Shown: piece after piece, positions 23,448 through 35,026 of the stretch
Numbering within the stretch: position 1 is the first letter of the stretch
Layout: each line of letters begins with the position of its first letter
Source of the DNA: Cephalotus follicularis
Taxonomy: Eukaryota; Streptophyta; Magnoliopsida; Oxalidales; Cephalotaceae
DNA length: 64,000 nt
Reading direction: 5' to 3'
Assembly (NCBI GenBank): GCA_001972305.1
Contig: BDDD01002666.1
Location: forward strand, 62,001 to 126,000
Made by a program: the position numbers and the translations under genes
The notes under the pieces: generated by a model
Seen by the model: only the letters and a program-made list of their open reading frames with translations
The model's database searches: none
What the model was told of the DNA's origin: nothing

Positions 23448-24591
23448 GTGGTATCAGAGCGTCCCACATCATCCTTAATTGAATATGCATGTCTTAGATG
23501 ATGTTCTGATTAATAGTTTAATCATTGGATGTGTTTTTATGGTCAAACTAAATTTTCTAAGTGCCTTAATGAAAATTACATGAAATTGGATTTCAGTGTG
23601 TTTTTGTGCTGGGAATGTTGCTTAAATGTGTTTAGTATTAAGTTTGGAACATGCATGGTGAATTTAGGAATGCCAGAATGTTATTCTATAGTCTAAACCA
23701 TTAATTTCAGCATTTTTTTAAATGCAGAAAATGCCCAGGGGGCTAAAGACGTCGATGTCTTATGGTAGACGTCAATGTCATGTGAAATTTCAAGGATAGA
23801 CGTCGACGTTCTTGAAAGACGTCGATGTCATGTTCATATTCCCAGTAAAGACGTCGATGTCTGGATCATCTTTTACGAAAAATGCATTGTTGCTCTGTTT
23901 TTGCATCGATGCCATGTTCATGACTTTCCAGAAAACACGTCGATGCTTTTGGTAAGGCGTCGACGTCTTTTTATAATATAAAAAAAAACTGTTTTTATAT
24001 AAAATTGGATTTTATACATTTTGGCACTTGGAAGATTAAAAATCATTGCTTGATTTAGTGGGAGTTTGATCAATTAACAATCATTGAATTAAATTGTGTA
24101 ATTGGTTATCATATATGGCATTTGTTTTATCTTGTGGTTTTATTATATTGGATATAATGTAGATCTTATGCACAATGGATGGCCCGAAAAGGACTTTGAC
24201 CTAGTTTAATGTTTTCTACGTGTGGATGGGTTTTTATTTATTTATTATCTTTGAAGGTCTATAATAAGGTGCCTGCGTGCACCATTTATTTTTCCTTACT
24301 TTTGTTATTTCTCCTTGTAATTTTTAAAATGTAAATTTCTTTTCGAAAATGTATTGTTCTTTTTGTAAAAGAAGACTATGCAAAGAGAGATGGAGAAAGG
24401 AGATATGAAGTACAAGGCTTTTTGAAGGCCATGTATGCATAGTATATGTTGTAATAAATAGATTTATATCCTTACACCTAGGAAGACCTTGTAATGACTT
24501 TGGGCTCAAGTCATTACTAATTTTGTCCTGGCCAATCCATTGACATATTTTAGAAATATGTCCAAGGTGCATAAGATAATCGTCTTGCATG
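23448..24591 (+). other. COP-1 second leader copy
   Basis: A primer site and leader homologous to 18988-20150, with its own palindrome array at 23745-23975. It stops at cgtcttgcatg, where LTR3 starts abruptly. No gag follows it. Confidence 0.85.
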
Positions 24592-25899
24592 ATCCTTACC
24601 CTAGACCTCAATCGGGGCCAAGCATGACAAGGGATTATAGTACACGCGAACCGACTACTTAGAAAATCTAGAGTTAATGAGGTGTGTAATAAATTGTGGG
24701 AAAATTAATTAGATTAATTTTTCCATCTGGATAATATTAGATATTATTCCGAGAGCATTTAAATTGGTCGAGGGCCATTTAGAATGGCTAAACCGGACCC
24801 AAGGGGTATTTCGGTAATTTATGAACACCTCTCGTTTTAACCAAGATTTTAAAGGGTGCATTCCTTATAATGATTAGATCTTTAATATGTTGGACATATT
24901 AAGTCTTGGTGTCAAATATCGGTTATGTGGATTTTGCATTTTTTGGAAACACAGATGTTTGATCTTACTTAACCAATATTAGAACGGTACATGAGATCAC
25001 TAAAAGAGTTAGACTCTTTATGCTTCACTGGCCAGAAGGCGTCGATGTCTTTTAGGAAGACGTCAATGCTTATCTCTGATAAAGACGTCGATGTCTTTTA
25101 GAAAGCATCGATATGCTTTACTGCAACATTGCATGGGCGTCGACGTCTTTTGGAAGGCGTCGACGTCTTTGAGCAGAACGTGCAACCTGTGCACGACCTC
25201 ACATCGTGGGCAATACTACTCTCACATCCTTAACTGGTTTCTCTTGATTTTGCACGTTTTAGAAATGTGGGAATCATGGCTTCGGAATCCTAGGGAGTGA
25301 AGGCCATGATTCTATGTGAATGGCAGATTGGGAGAGAGAAATAGAAGCTAGTATTAAGCATTTCTGCAGAAAATGGAAATGAGAGGTCGAGACATTTTTG
25401 CTGGGCAAGAGCTCGAATTTCTCTGCAGATTGTGTGTTCCTTCATCTAATATACACCAAGCAAAGGTTTATCTAGGGTGGATTGATCATTGACTTCATTG
25501 GTCAATATCAATTTATCTTTTCTAAGCTAAGTGAGAAAGAGAGAGAGTTCATGCTCTTTAGCTTTGCTGGTTGGATTGTTTGTTGTTCCTGAGGCTTGGA
25601 GAACATCAAAGGGAATCTACTCAAGCTTGTAGCGGCAAAGAAAGAAGGAGCCTTCACCCACTGGTATAATTCTTGGTCCTTCTTCCTTATGCCATGCTTT
25701 GTGTGTCACCATTGTTTGCAATGGTGACATCAATTCAATTCAGTAGATGCTGTGGTGATCCATGTGATCTGTGGACGTGTCTTTATGGACTTGTTTTGTT
25801 ATATAGGGTGTTATTCCGCTGCCATAATTGTATGTTTAAGTTTTATTCTACACCCTTTGTCCATTTATGACATTGGACGCGGTTTGTCCGTTTCCATAA
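24592..25899 (+). mobile_element. COP-1 LTR3, 5'-truncated
   Basis: Matches LTR1 from 17663 (atccttaccctagacc) to the end. The terminal ca is changed to aa, and the TSD tttca follows. It is almost identical to LTR1 over the 3' half, consistent with the two being the terminal LTRs of one insertion. Confidence 0.88.
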
Positions 25900-25904
25900 T
25901 TTCA

Positions 25905-27506
25905 TAGCTTCGAAAACATAAAGCATACCTTTCCAAAACATAGGTTCCATACTGAGCATCAAAACACATAACATATCAGAAACACATAGTAGCAAGGGAT
26001 TCGCGACATCCACATTGCCAAATAGAATTACAGTGTACGACACTACACATACAATTCCCATATCATAACATATCCCAAATCATATAACTAGGATCGATCC
26101 ATATGCCTCTATCACAAATCCTATCCAATTATATCACAGAAAGACGCCGTAAACTAATCACACCGTTACGGAAAGTGTCATACCCCCGTGCCAGGCCCAC
26201 AGCATGCTTATGGTACGCCCCATAGGTGGGTAACAAAACTCAGTATTTCACAATTTCAAAAACTTTGATTTCATCAAAATCACTTAAAACACATAGAAGG
26301 GTTTCCCGAAACATAATCATAAATCGTTCTCAATGATATAGTTTCGCATAACGCATACTTTCAAATAAAAAGGCAACTCTTTTATTTTCCCAATAAAGAG
26401 ACATATCATAGCTGAATTTATGAAGCCAGAAAATATAATCGTTTCCGTAAAATATCAAACTGACTTTATTTCGAAGCATACCAAATATACTTAGTTCATC
26501 AAAACCAAAGGAAACATATTCATAAAACTGAATTCATTTCAAATAATTCAGATGTCCAAAACTGATTTTTATTTCGCTAAAATCGAAGACAGTAGCAAGG
26601 AGCAGAATATCAGTACCTTTTGCGATCACAGATTAACTTACGAATATCCGATAAATCTATTAGCCTCACGTAGCACAATAATCTATACAACATAACAATA
26701 TTTAAATAAGGGTCTAAAATTCATTTTGGGCATAAAACAGAATCGTAATGATGTTTAAAACAGACCCAGATTCATCGGAAGAGCAAAGGGATGAAAACAG
26801 AAAGTTACAGGACAAACCAGCCGACTGTTTCAGGACTCCAATCGACTGTCCAAGGGGTGGAAGTCGACTACACAACAGGGCCAGTTGACTACATAAACTG
26901 GACTGCAGACAGTCGACTGTGACAGGGTTCCAGTCGACTGCTCAACACAAAACAGCCGTCTGTTCATATGGGCAGCCGACTGTTCTGGGCGACAGAACAA
27001 CAGTTTTGTGCAGTTTTGTGCAATCTAGCTGCCAAAACTCAGATTTCTCAACGCCCACAGATTACCAACATCATAAACAACTTTGTATGACATGTAAAAC
27101 GATGTTATAACACTGAATTTGACAGAGACATATTGACAGCAATTTATTTAAGGTGACAGAAAACTTAAACCATGACATACAAATGCATAGCTCCAATTCT
27201 GTCCACTTATCATGATCACATACATCAACAACAGATTATACAATACTCCCTAGGTGTCTACAGATTGCTACAACCTCAGGATTTATTTGACAGGAATTCA
27301 AGTATGCAGAAACCAAAACAAAACCATCCATACATGCCAAAACGAATCCTTGGTAAAACTAACAGCATAACCATCACAGTAAGGCAACAAACTAACCTGT
27401 AATGGCGACACTAACTGAAGAAGAACACAGCTGTTGATAGAATCAAAGGAAAGAAAACACACACTCAAAGTTTTGACAATGCCATTCAAAAAAATACGTA
27501 AAATAC
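25905..27506 (-). mobile_element. GYP-2 5' LTR, second segment
   Basis: Continues the LTR from agcttcgaaaac (compare 9408 onward). It includes a palindrome array at 26815-26995 with perfect CAGTCGACTG copies at 26910-26919 and 26931-26940. It ends at the S2 target site aatac (27502-27506). The ORF-like stretches are LTR shadows. Confidence 0.92.
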
Positions 27507-28199
27507 TATCACACCCCGTTTTCCAAACGACATATAAGTGGTAGCAATTAACATAATAATCCGGCTCATCCATTTTACGATAAATTTAAACCTTTTTAAA
27601 ACAGATGTGTCAGTTGCGGAAGCCTTTAGTATAATCCGAACTAACAACGTAACACGCATCCCATACTACGTGTTACAACAAAACAACATCATTGTTAATC
27701 GCTCACGAAACGGAGCGTGATGTAACCTTCATTTAAACCATAAATATCTCCCATAAAGAAGTTCACATATATAAATCAAAACCCAAAACATTGCTCCAAA
27801 CCCCAATTACAATATCCAAAATGAACAAGTACAATTTGTCATCCTCTCCAACACGAGTAGGATTATCATAATACAAGATTAGCTTAAACAACCTTTAGAT
27901 AGCAGCTCCCAAATGTCCTTAACCGCACTTGTCCGACTGTCCCTGTCAATCTGAAATAGTAGGGGGTTAGCCTTTGTCCTCACTCGGCTAAGTATAAATA
28001 CATTTTGGGATCAAATAATGAATGACATGACATGAATGCATTCATGATGTAGTATATAGATAACACAGGATATACATGAATATATATATATATCCACAAG
28101 CAGGTATCACCCGAGGGTCACAATAACACAAGCACGAGACTATCCCCGAAGGAGCTAGATAAAACAATCAGGTCACTAAGGACCCATCAAGCAGGATCA

Positions 28200-28560
28200 A
28201 AGTTGCTGACACCCAGGCTCAACAACCGGTTACTTACACAACAGTGCTTAGTAACCAAAAGGGAGTCCCTAGCTACTCGCTCAACAGAGCTCAATAACCA
28301 TTTCATGGAAAACCCTAGCTACTTACTCAACAGAGTTTAGTGGCTACCGTATATGGAATCTCCAGCTACTTTCCCAACAGAGCTCAGTAGTAGAATTCCT
28401 GGCTACTCACTCAACAAAATTTAGTAACCCAAACAAGCCATCACAAGCAATTAACAAAATGAATACTTGCAATCAAAACATCCCTAATGGGCATCAGTCC
28501 TTTTAACACGGATTACAGTTTTAGCTACTCACCCAACAGAGCTTGGTAGATATCAAAATT
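28200..28560. repeat. Degenerate tandem repeat in S2
   Basis: About six units of roughly 45-60 bp share ctagctactc.ctcaacagagct and a following agtaacc. They vary in length and sequence. No coding potential is apparent. Confidence 0.75.
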
Positions 28561-28601
28561 TCACAGTCCTTTTCAAATAATTTATAAGTATAAATTCTTG
28601 A

Positions 28602-28604
<3 letters not shown>

Positions 28605-28632
<28 letters not shown>
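28605..28632. repeat. (AT)n microsatellite
   Basis: An uninterrupted AT dinucleotide run of about 28 bp inside S2. A shorter run is at about 31654-31674 in the GYP-1 5' LTR. Confidence 0.95.
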
Positions 28633-29154
28633 TGCTCAAATATATAAGAGTCCTTTTCAATCCTTTCAAGTAGTTTTAGTGTGCCATAAATTACTTGAAA
28701 ATAATACATTAAAATGTACTCCGATTCTTCGAAAATACTTCTGTCCGTATAACATAATTTTAATTATGTGAAACCGTTTCGCAATTCTTTTTGGAAAATA
28801 TGCATTTCCCTCACAAACCATTTCCAAGTACAATATTATGTAGAAAATACTTGACAACATTACATTTATTCAAAATGTATAACCAGTCCTTTGTGTACAA
28901 TACTTATTTTTTGTATACATAATTCTAAACATTAGAAATCATTTTCACAATCCTTTTTGGAAAATATATTTTTTCCACACAATATCATATACACATTTCT
29001 CAAATCAAAATCATTTAAGAAATCATGCGACATCATAACAAATCAATTCACAGTGGTATGCAATGCAACCATATGCTTAAACATGCCTAGAGTCGTTTCT
29101 AGCATCGTTCCGGAGCCAACGGTTCCAAATTGGACCAAACCGTACAACCCAGGA

Positions 29155-29410
29155 GGAAAGACGTCGATGTCTTTCCTCAACGCGTTGATGTCCATCGTCC
29201 CCAAAAGCGTCGAGGTTTACCTTCAAGGTTAGTGCTTGCAACAGTACAAATCGCGTCGACGTCTTTCTGTAGGCGTCGATGCCTACAGGTCAAAATCCTT
29301 GGGCGTCGATGTTCATCACAACGCGTCGACGTTTAAGGTAGGAACCTTAACACGTTCTCGCGTTATGAACGAGACTTAATGTACAGCAACCAAAGGTGTC
29401 GATACCTTCC
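29155..29410. repeat. Palindrome array in S2 mixing two arm types
   Basis: Contains gacgtcgatgtc, gcgtcgacgtc and ggcgtcgatgcc variants. A further cluster at 30470-30630 includes the perfect 12-bp palindrome GACGTCGACGTC at 30473-30484. Confidence 0.8.
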
Positions 29411-30830
29411 ATAGACGTCGGTGTTTAAGTGGTACCAGCGGGTATCAATTCGTCCAATCTCCATTTCCAAGGAAGAAACATCCTCCATCCACGCATGCAA
29501 TTCCAGATACATTACTCGCAGAGTAACATGCACAAAAGGTTATCCACGTATATTACCAGGTCATCAACCCACCAGAAATCCATAAAGTCCAGAAGGTAAC
29601 ATCGCATTCTGCAAATGTTTGAAATAGACATCGACGCTTAACTAAGACGTCGATGTCTATTGCCTCATCGTATAAAGACATCGATGCCTACCACAAGAGC
29701 ATCGATGGTTAAGAGTCCAGAACACTGTCTCTTTCGTTCTATCCACAAACAGGGGGTACTCAACCCTTATGCACATACAATCAAGCATGGGATTCACCCA
29801 GAAATCAACATGCATGCATAATCTACACCAACAGGTGTTCATATCATCAACCAAACATTTAGTTCAACTCCCAACAAGCATGCAATTCATGCATTTCATT
29901 CATGGCAACACATTAACTTTGAACTCAAATATGTACATATAATCCCCCTACCTCTGGTTTCAAGTTAGAAACCTTGTAAGTCCACCTCTTTTAGTTCCAG
30001 GAATTGATCACAGCAGCTCCAAGGTTGTCCCGTTGCTGCAAGCTATCAGCTCCAAGCTCCCAAGCTCCACTGGTTCAACAATGGTGATATTCTTCTTTCA
30101 CACTCACTATTTCTTTCTTTTCTTCTTCTCAGGTGTTTTAAACGAGAGAGAGAGGTGGGGATGGGGTTGTTCTTATGCATATGGCTCCCTCTCCCTCTTT
30201 CTTTCTGCACTAAACAAACACTCCCGTGTTCTCTCCCTCTCCCCATTCAAGTCCTGCATTCTAACTTTGTTTCATTCTCTTCTTTTGCAGGTTGCATGCA
30301 TGCTAACACTTGTTACATTCTCCACCCTTCTTCAGTCATGCAGGTCAGGGGGGCCATTATGCATGCCCAACACATCCCACTTAGTGTCCCAAGATGCCTG
30401 CAACAAGCCCAGAATGGTCTCCCTTTGCACGTTAGTCTGTCAGTTCATAATGTGACTGATATTCTTTTCAAAGACGTCGACGTCTTCTTTAGACGTCGAT
30501 GTCTTTTCCTCTTTCACACAAGGGCGTCGATGCCTTCATCTGCATCGACGTGCATGTTCATGAATTTACGTGCGCCCTTTGCTCCCATAGGCGTCGACGT
30601 CTTTACAAAGACATCGACGCGTTTAGCCCAAAACTGCACCGTTTTGCCTCTAATTGCATCATTTATAATTTCTTTATCGTTCCAATCATTCCCTCTTCCA
30701 AAATCTAACCTTTTAAATTTTGGAAAGCATCATCTAAGTAAAAAATCATGCCATTCCCATAAATTCAATAATAATATTTCAATAAAATTGAAATATTACA
30801 TTACGCAAAAATCTCGGGCGTTACAAATAC

Positions 30831-31606
30831 TTCCTGAATTTAACCTTGAAGAGACTAACCTTATTGATGAAGCAAGAATCACGGAAAACACAGCCCAATC
30901 ACAATGACAGGTTCGGCAGCAGCAACACATAAGAAGAAGTGGCCGACACAATGGCATTGTCATACATAAATAGCAAAAGAGGAAGCCAAAACGGAAAAGA
31001 TAGGAAAAGGAAACCAAATCAGTTTAGATAAGGAAGATGTGCAGATTTTCAAGGAGAGAAAAAGGAAAGAGGGAGAGGATTACGGGAGAGGATATTGAGA
31101 AGGAGAAAGTGACGGGAGAGATAAGGGAGGGAGAGGGAAAAGATAAAAAAAGAAAATTAAGAGAATTATGGAAATAAAAGAAATAATAATTTTAATTCAT
31201 TTGTTTTAAAAGGTTTATAAAATTGATTTATTAATATAAAGTAACCTAAACTCTACCAAACAAAATACTCATACTAACATACCCAAATCCAAGGCTGGTG
31301 ATATTGAGAAGGAGAAAGTGACGGGAGAGATAAGGGAGGGAGAGGGAAAAGATAAAAAAAGAAAATTAAGAGAATTATGGAAATAAAAGAAATAATAATT
31401 TTAATTCATTTGTTTTAAAAGGTTTATAAAATTGATTTATTAATATAAAGTAACCTAAACTTTACCAAACAAAATACTCATACTAACATACCCAAATCCA
31501 AGGCTGGTGTCAGTCAGCCCAAAAACATAAAGCCAAAATAAAGTAGACAACTACTAACGAAACAAATAAAACCCGTAAGAATGCGTACAAGCAACTGGGT
31601 ATTACA
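30831..31606 (-). mobile_element. GYP-2 5' LTR, final segment
   Basis: Resumes with ttcctgaatttaacc and ends gggtattaca at 31606. It matches 10997-11565 but carries an extra 209-bp tandem duplication. Confidence 0.93.
31091..31508. repeat. 209-bp tandem duplication in GYP-2 5' LTR
   Basis: Units 31091-31299 and 31300-31508 both start gatattgagaagg and end at ccaaggctggt. The two copies are almost identical. The 3' LTR (11257-11470) has one copy, so the duplication arose after insertion. Confidence 0.93.
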
Positions 31607-31611
31607 TAATG

Positions 31612-32607
31612 AATGCATCATGATGGATGTAATACATAATATATAAAACACTACATATATATATATATATATATCACAGATACATGTGTATATACATCAA
31701 TATATGAGCAACCATGCCAAATGGCTACATCAATACAATCCATCAATCATGTCACGAAGGACCAATCAATCCATCAGTACGTACGAAGCGCATCACCATC
31801 TCCTGGACCAGATGTCGTACTGCTTCTTTAGCCCCGTCTCCGGCTGACTTGAAGCAGGTCAGTCAATCCAATGTTACTAGCACTAAGGCTAAGTAACCAG
31901 TATGGGTGGTCCTAGCCATCTCCTCGCACCTAGAGCCCAACCCGCCGTTAGCCATCATTGACAATCTCCACCATCGTAACTAACACGGTGCCAATCCCAA
32001 TCACAATCCAACAATCAATCCGTTTTCAAGTAGTTATATGTTATAAAATACTTGAAATGACCCATTTGTTCAAAATGTATAATCAGTCTTTGGAATAGTG
32101 TTTCAATCTTTTGAAATATAACATTTTCCATGTAAAATAATGATTTATAATAAAATCAAGTATGCGCTTTTCTAAAATGATAAAACACTTTAGAATCAAT
32201 GAAAATCAATCCACAGTTCAATCCGCAGTAATATGTCGGCAACCATATGCTCAAAATGCAAATAGACCCTTTTGGCGTCAACACGTATCCTCTTGGCGTC
32301 AATGTTTATGGCAGACCTCCTAGGCTTCAACACATAACTATAGGTGTCAATGTTTATGGAAGTCCTCCTAGGTGTCAATACATAACTGTAGGCGTCAATA
32401 TTTATGGCAATCCTCCAGGGCGTCAACACAAAACTGTAGGCGTCAACGTTTATGGCAGTCCTCTTAGGCGTCAACACATACCTCTTGGCGTCGACATTTT
32501 TAAAGCAGGAGCCTAAGGCATTGGCGCTTTACCTCTTAGAGTCGATGCTTTTAAGGCAGGAGCCTTAGGCGTCAATGCTTCAAACGTCCTTTTCCCCGCA
32601 CAATAGG
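31612..32607 (-). mobile_element. GYP-1 5' LTR, second segment
   Basis: Resumes after GYP-2 with aatgcatcatgatgg and continues to 32607, where GYP-3 interrupts it (left TSD would be atagg, 32603-32607). The last part aligns with window bases 1-215 of the 3' LTR, which shows how the LTR would continue (ccaaggcgtcgacgc). Confidence 0.87.
32274..32495. repeat. 48-bp minisatellite with two palindrome words per unit
   Basis: The ggcgtc-type words start at 32295, 32323, 32343, 32371, 32391, 32419, 32439, 32467 and 32487, alternating 28 and 20 bp, a 48-bp unit repeated four times. The period is a multiple of three and both strands are open here (− 32196-32477, + 32247-32516). The translations are 16-residue repeats and no evidence of real coding. 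The same array is at the left window edge (1-110). Confidence 0.9.
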
Positions 32608-33419
32608 TGTCACACCCCGTTTCTAAATCGACACTTAGGTCATGGAAATTAGCATAATATATTCAGCTTAAGCAATAATCGAGAAAATTTGAAACTTTCC
32701 AATCATATAAACAATTACGGAAGCATATAAATCATAAGCTGAATTAACATTTAACACGCATCCCATACTACGTATTACCAAAACAATGCATCATCATTGT
32801 TAAGTACCCTAAAATGGAGCATGACTAAAATAAATCGATACAATATTTCATTCATACAGAAATCCATCAGGTACGATAAACTTTAATCCAATTTAAATAT
32901 CTCTCAATAAATTATCCAATTTAACAATACATTAAGAAGAAAAGCTCAGTCTTCTCTTCAAACTGCCAAGCATAAGCGATATCGATCCCACTACATCAAT
33001 CTGTAATTTGATAGGGTTAGCCAAACAACCGGCTAAATAGGAAAGATATAAATACATTTTGGGGTTCAACGATGATGAATTCCATGTAATGAATTTATCG
33101 TGATGCAATACTTAATATATATGTATAGCTATCAATAGGTGAGCAATCATGCCAAGTGGCTACAATCCATCAATACTTCGAAGGCATCGCCAACTCTTAG
33201 CCCAGATACTGTACTCCTCACTTCAGTCCCGTCTCTGGATGACTCAAAGCAGGTCACAATCCAATGTCACTTGCACTATGGAAAAGTAACCAACATGGGT
33301 TCCTCTAGCCCTCTCTTGGCTCCTAGAGTCCAACCCGCTTATTCACTTTAGTGGTAACCTCTGCCACCGCGACTAATACGGTAAAATCCAATCACAATCC
33401 AATTCAAGTAATTATAAAA
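32608..33419 (-). mobile_element. GYP-3 LTR start (same family as GYP-1)
   Basis: Begins tgtcacaccccg and follows the GYP-1/S1 LTR order (tcatggaaatt, cgcatcccatactacg, gatcccactacatcaatctg). It is interrupted at 33419 by COP-2. No internal region or second LTR of GYP-3 is in the window. It must lie beyond the right edge or be lost. Orientation is inferred from LTR polarity. Confidence 0.8.
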
Positions 33420-33534
33420 TGTTGACATTTATGTCTCAATCCTAGTTTTGATCATGAAATATTTTGTATCTGATGATGTTAATTTATGTTCAAGTATGAG
33501 AAATCAGAAAAACAAATCACAAGTAACTACAGTC

Positions 33535-34330
33535 AAAAGCGACGGCGTTTAATATTAAACCGACAACGCTTAAAAAATGATAAGCGCCAACACTCACAAT
33601 TAAACGCCAACTGTTATACAAGTTCAAGCTTGGAAAGCAGCAACGCTTTTTACAAAAGCGGCTACGCTTAAAAAATGAAAGCGCCAATGCTTCAATACAG
33701 GCGCCAGCGCTTTTACATACAAAGCATCGACACATAAACGCAAGCACCAACACTTCAAAGACTTAAAGCACCAACGCCTTCAGTAAAGCGCCAGTGCTTA
33801 GATGCAATGCCTCAACGCTTATTCCATTACTTTAGTGCTTTGTACAAGTCAAATAAAGAGAAGGCACACCATAGTTAAAAGTTGAAGAACAAGAGAACAA
33901 ATTCAAGACAAACAGACCAGTTATATGCTGATTACTTCCAGGTGAACTTGAATATAAAGAATAATTGAATTGGTAAAGGGCAAGCAAAGTTACATGTCAA
34001 AGCATACAAGCAGCGCTTTAACTAAAGCACTACAAGCGGCGATGCTTTCATTAAACAGTCAGTGCTTAATGTCAAGCGTTAGAACTTAAGAAGAGTATGT
34101 CATCGTCCAAGCACAATAACGTTTTGAATCATTTGATGGCATAGAAGCGGCGACGTTTTTCACATACTGCCAAGACTTTTAGCTAAAGCGTAGACATCAA
34201 AGTTAAAGAATCAATGATTAAGCATGCAAGTTTTAAATTAACTCATAACAGTCATATAGGCAACGACGCTTATAAGGATTCTATCGACGCTTTCTGCGAT
34301 ATAACGAGCTGTTTTTTTCCAACGCCGTTT
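33535..34330. repeat. Dispersed AAGCG...CGCTT words in COP-2 LTR
   Basis: Short inverted words with AAGCG on one side and CGCTT on the other, with a variable 3-6-bp centre (ccaa, gacg, gcta, ccag). They recur every 20-60 bp. Copies at 41310-41405 in the same element include a perfect GCGTCGACGC (41365-41374) and AAGCGACGTCGCTT. Confidence 0.75.
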
Positions 34331-34346
34331 TTAATGCTACACTGCC

Positions 34347-34412
34347 AAAGGAGACTTGGTTCAAATAGAAAGGAGACTTGGTTCAAATAGAAAGGAGACT
34401 TGGTTCAAATAG
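34347..34412. repeat. 22-bp tandem triplicate
   Basis: Three identical units starting aaaggagacttgg at 34347, 34369 and 34391. They probably lie near the transcribed part of the LTR. Function unknown. Confidence 0.95.
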
Positions 34413-34962
34413 AAAAGTATCACAACAGCAAAAAACAAGAACAACAATCAATCAAGAGAAAATATCACAGTTCTTCACCTAAGTTTCTCTGTTATTTTCA
34501 AGCTTATTTTTATCTGCTTGTTGTGAGCAATCCTCTTAGCTGTACTAAGTCTATATCCAACCTATTAGAGGTTATACAAAAACACAAAACCATTATATTT
34601 CTTTAACTGTAAAAAGGGGAGTGAACCCTAGTGATTGAGGTCAATCACAGAAAATTGTAAGGTGCACCGAATAGCCCCTGGTAAAGATATTCGGAGATTG
34701 TATTCGGTGGAATACTAGTTGAATCTCAAGAGGTCTTGAGAAAGTGGACGTAGGCAAGAGATTGGCCGAACCACTATAAATCGTGTTTGAAATCTTCTTA
34801 CCCTTTCTCACTATTTATTTATTCACTGCATATTTTATTCACAGCTACTTTGTTTCTATTATATTAAAAATTTTCATCTAGTTTAATATTTCTAGCATAA
34901 TCTGAAAAAGTTCAAAAGTTCATATATACTACAATTCACCCCTCTCTTGTAGTACTTTCAAT

Positions 34963-34974
34963 TGATATCAGAGA
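34963..34974 (+). other. COP-2 primer-binding site, mutated
   Basis: Reads TGATATCAGAGA just after the LTR, two changes from TGGTATCAGAGC (initiator-Met tRNA). Confidence 0.85.
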
Positions 34975-35026
34975 GGTAGATTCATAATTCTTAATTGTTA
35001 GAATCTTAAAGATCTATGGAAATGAA

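Larger units (their letters stand above)
16816..25899 (+). mobile_element. COP-1, Ty1/copia-type element with three LTR copies and no pol
   Basis: Layout: LTR1 (16816-18987), leader and gag-protease (18988-22058), a 5'-truncated LTR2 (22059-23447), a second leader (23448-24591), and a 5'-truncated LTR3 (24592-25899). TSDs are gttca (16811-16815) and tttca (25900-25904), one mismatch. The GYP-2 LTR resumes exactly afterwards. Integrase, RT and RNase H are absent. LTR1 and LTR3 are near-identical over long stretches (18421-18760 versus 25348-25690), while LTR2 is clearly more diverged. So the middle LTR and leader come from another copy of the family. Confidence 0.9.
27507..30825 (-). mobile_element. 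Solo LTR S2 inside the GYP-2 5' LTR
   Basis: A 3,319-bp LTR from tatcacacccc to gggcgttaca with perfect TSDs aatac (27502-27506 and 30826-30830). No internal region is present. Minus orientation is inferred from similarity of its ends and of the ccaagttag..cc block (29960) to the GYP-1/GYP-5 family. Its contents are a repeat array (28200-28560), an (AT)n run (28605-28632), palindromes at 29155-29410, 29625-29710 and 30470-30630, and a CT-rich segment (30090-30250). The 250-aa ORF at 30155-30907 crosses the LTR boundary into GYP-2 and is not a gene. Confidence 0.93.
8926..31606 (-). mobile_element. GYP-2, Ty3/gypsy chromovirus (with COP-1 and S2 nested inside)
   Basis: A complete minus-strand gypsy element. 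Its 3' LTR is 8926-11565, the internal gag-pol region 11566-16333, and its 5' LTR is split into 16334-16815, 25905-27506 and 30831-31606. TSDs are aaatg (8921-8925) and taatg (31607-31611), with one mismatch. Domain order is gag, protease, RT, RNase H, integrase, chromodomain, which suggests a Tekay/Del-like chromovirus (inferred). By eye the first 240 aligned bases of its two LTRs differ at about six positions, so it is fairly young. It sits in the 5' LTR of GYP-1. Confidence 0.93.
33420..34960 (+). mobile_element. COP-2 5' LTR
   Basis: 1,541 bp from tgttgacattt to gtactttca. It is followed by a primer-binding site. It carries about 18 short words of the type aagcgccaacgctt, aaagcgacggcgttt or gcggcgatgctt at 33535-34330, and three exact 22-bp repeats at 34347-34412. 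No gene. Confidence 0.87.

Noticed and set aside
30155-30907. 250-aa plus-strand ORF
   Set aside because: It spans the end of solo LTR S2 and runs across the TSD into GYP-2 LTR, so it is an accidental reading frame through palindrome-array DNA.
32274-32495. CRISPR-like array of short repeats with spacers
   Set aside because: Repeats are degenerate, the spacers are themselves repeated in a 48-bp unit, the context is a plant LTR, and no cas gene is present.
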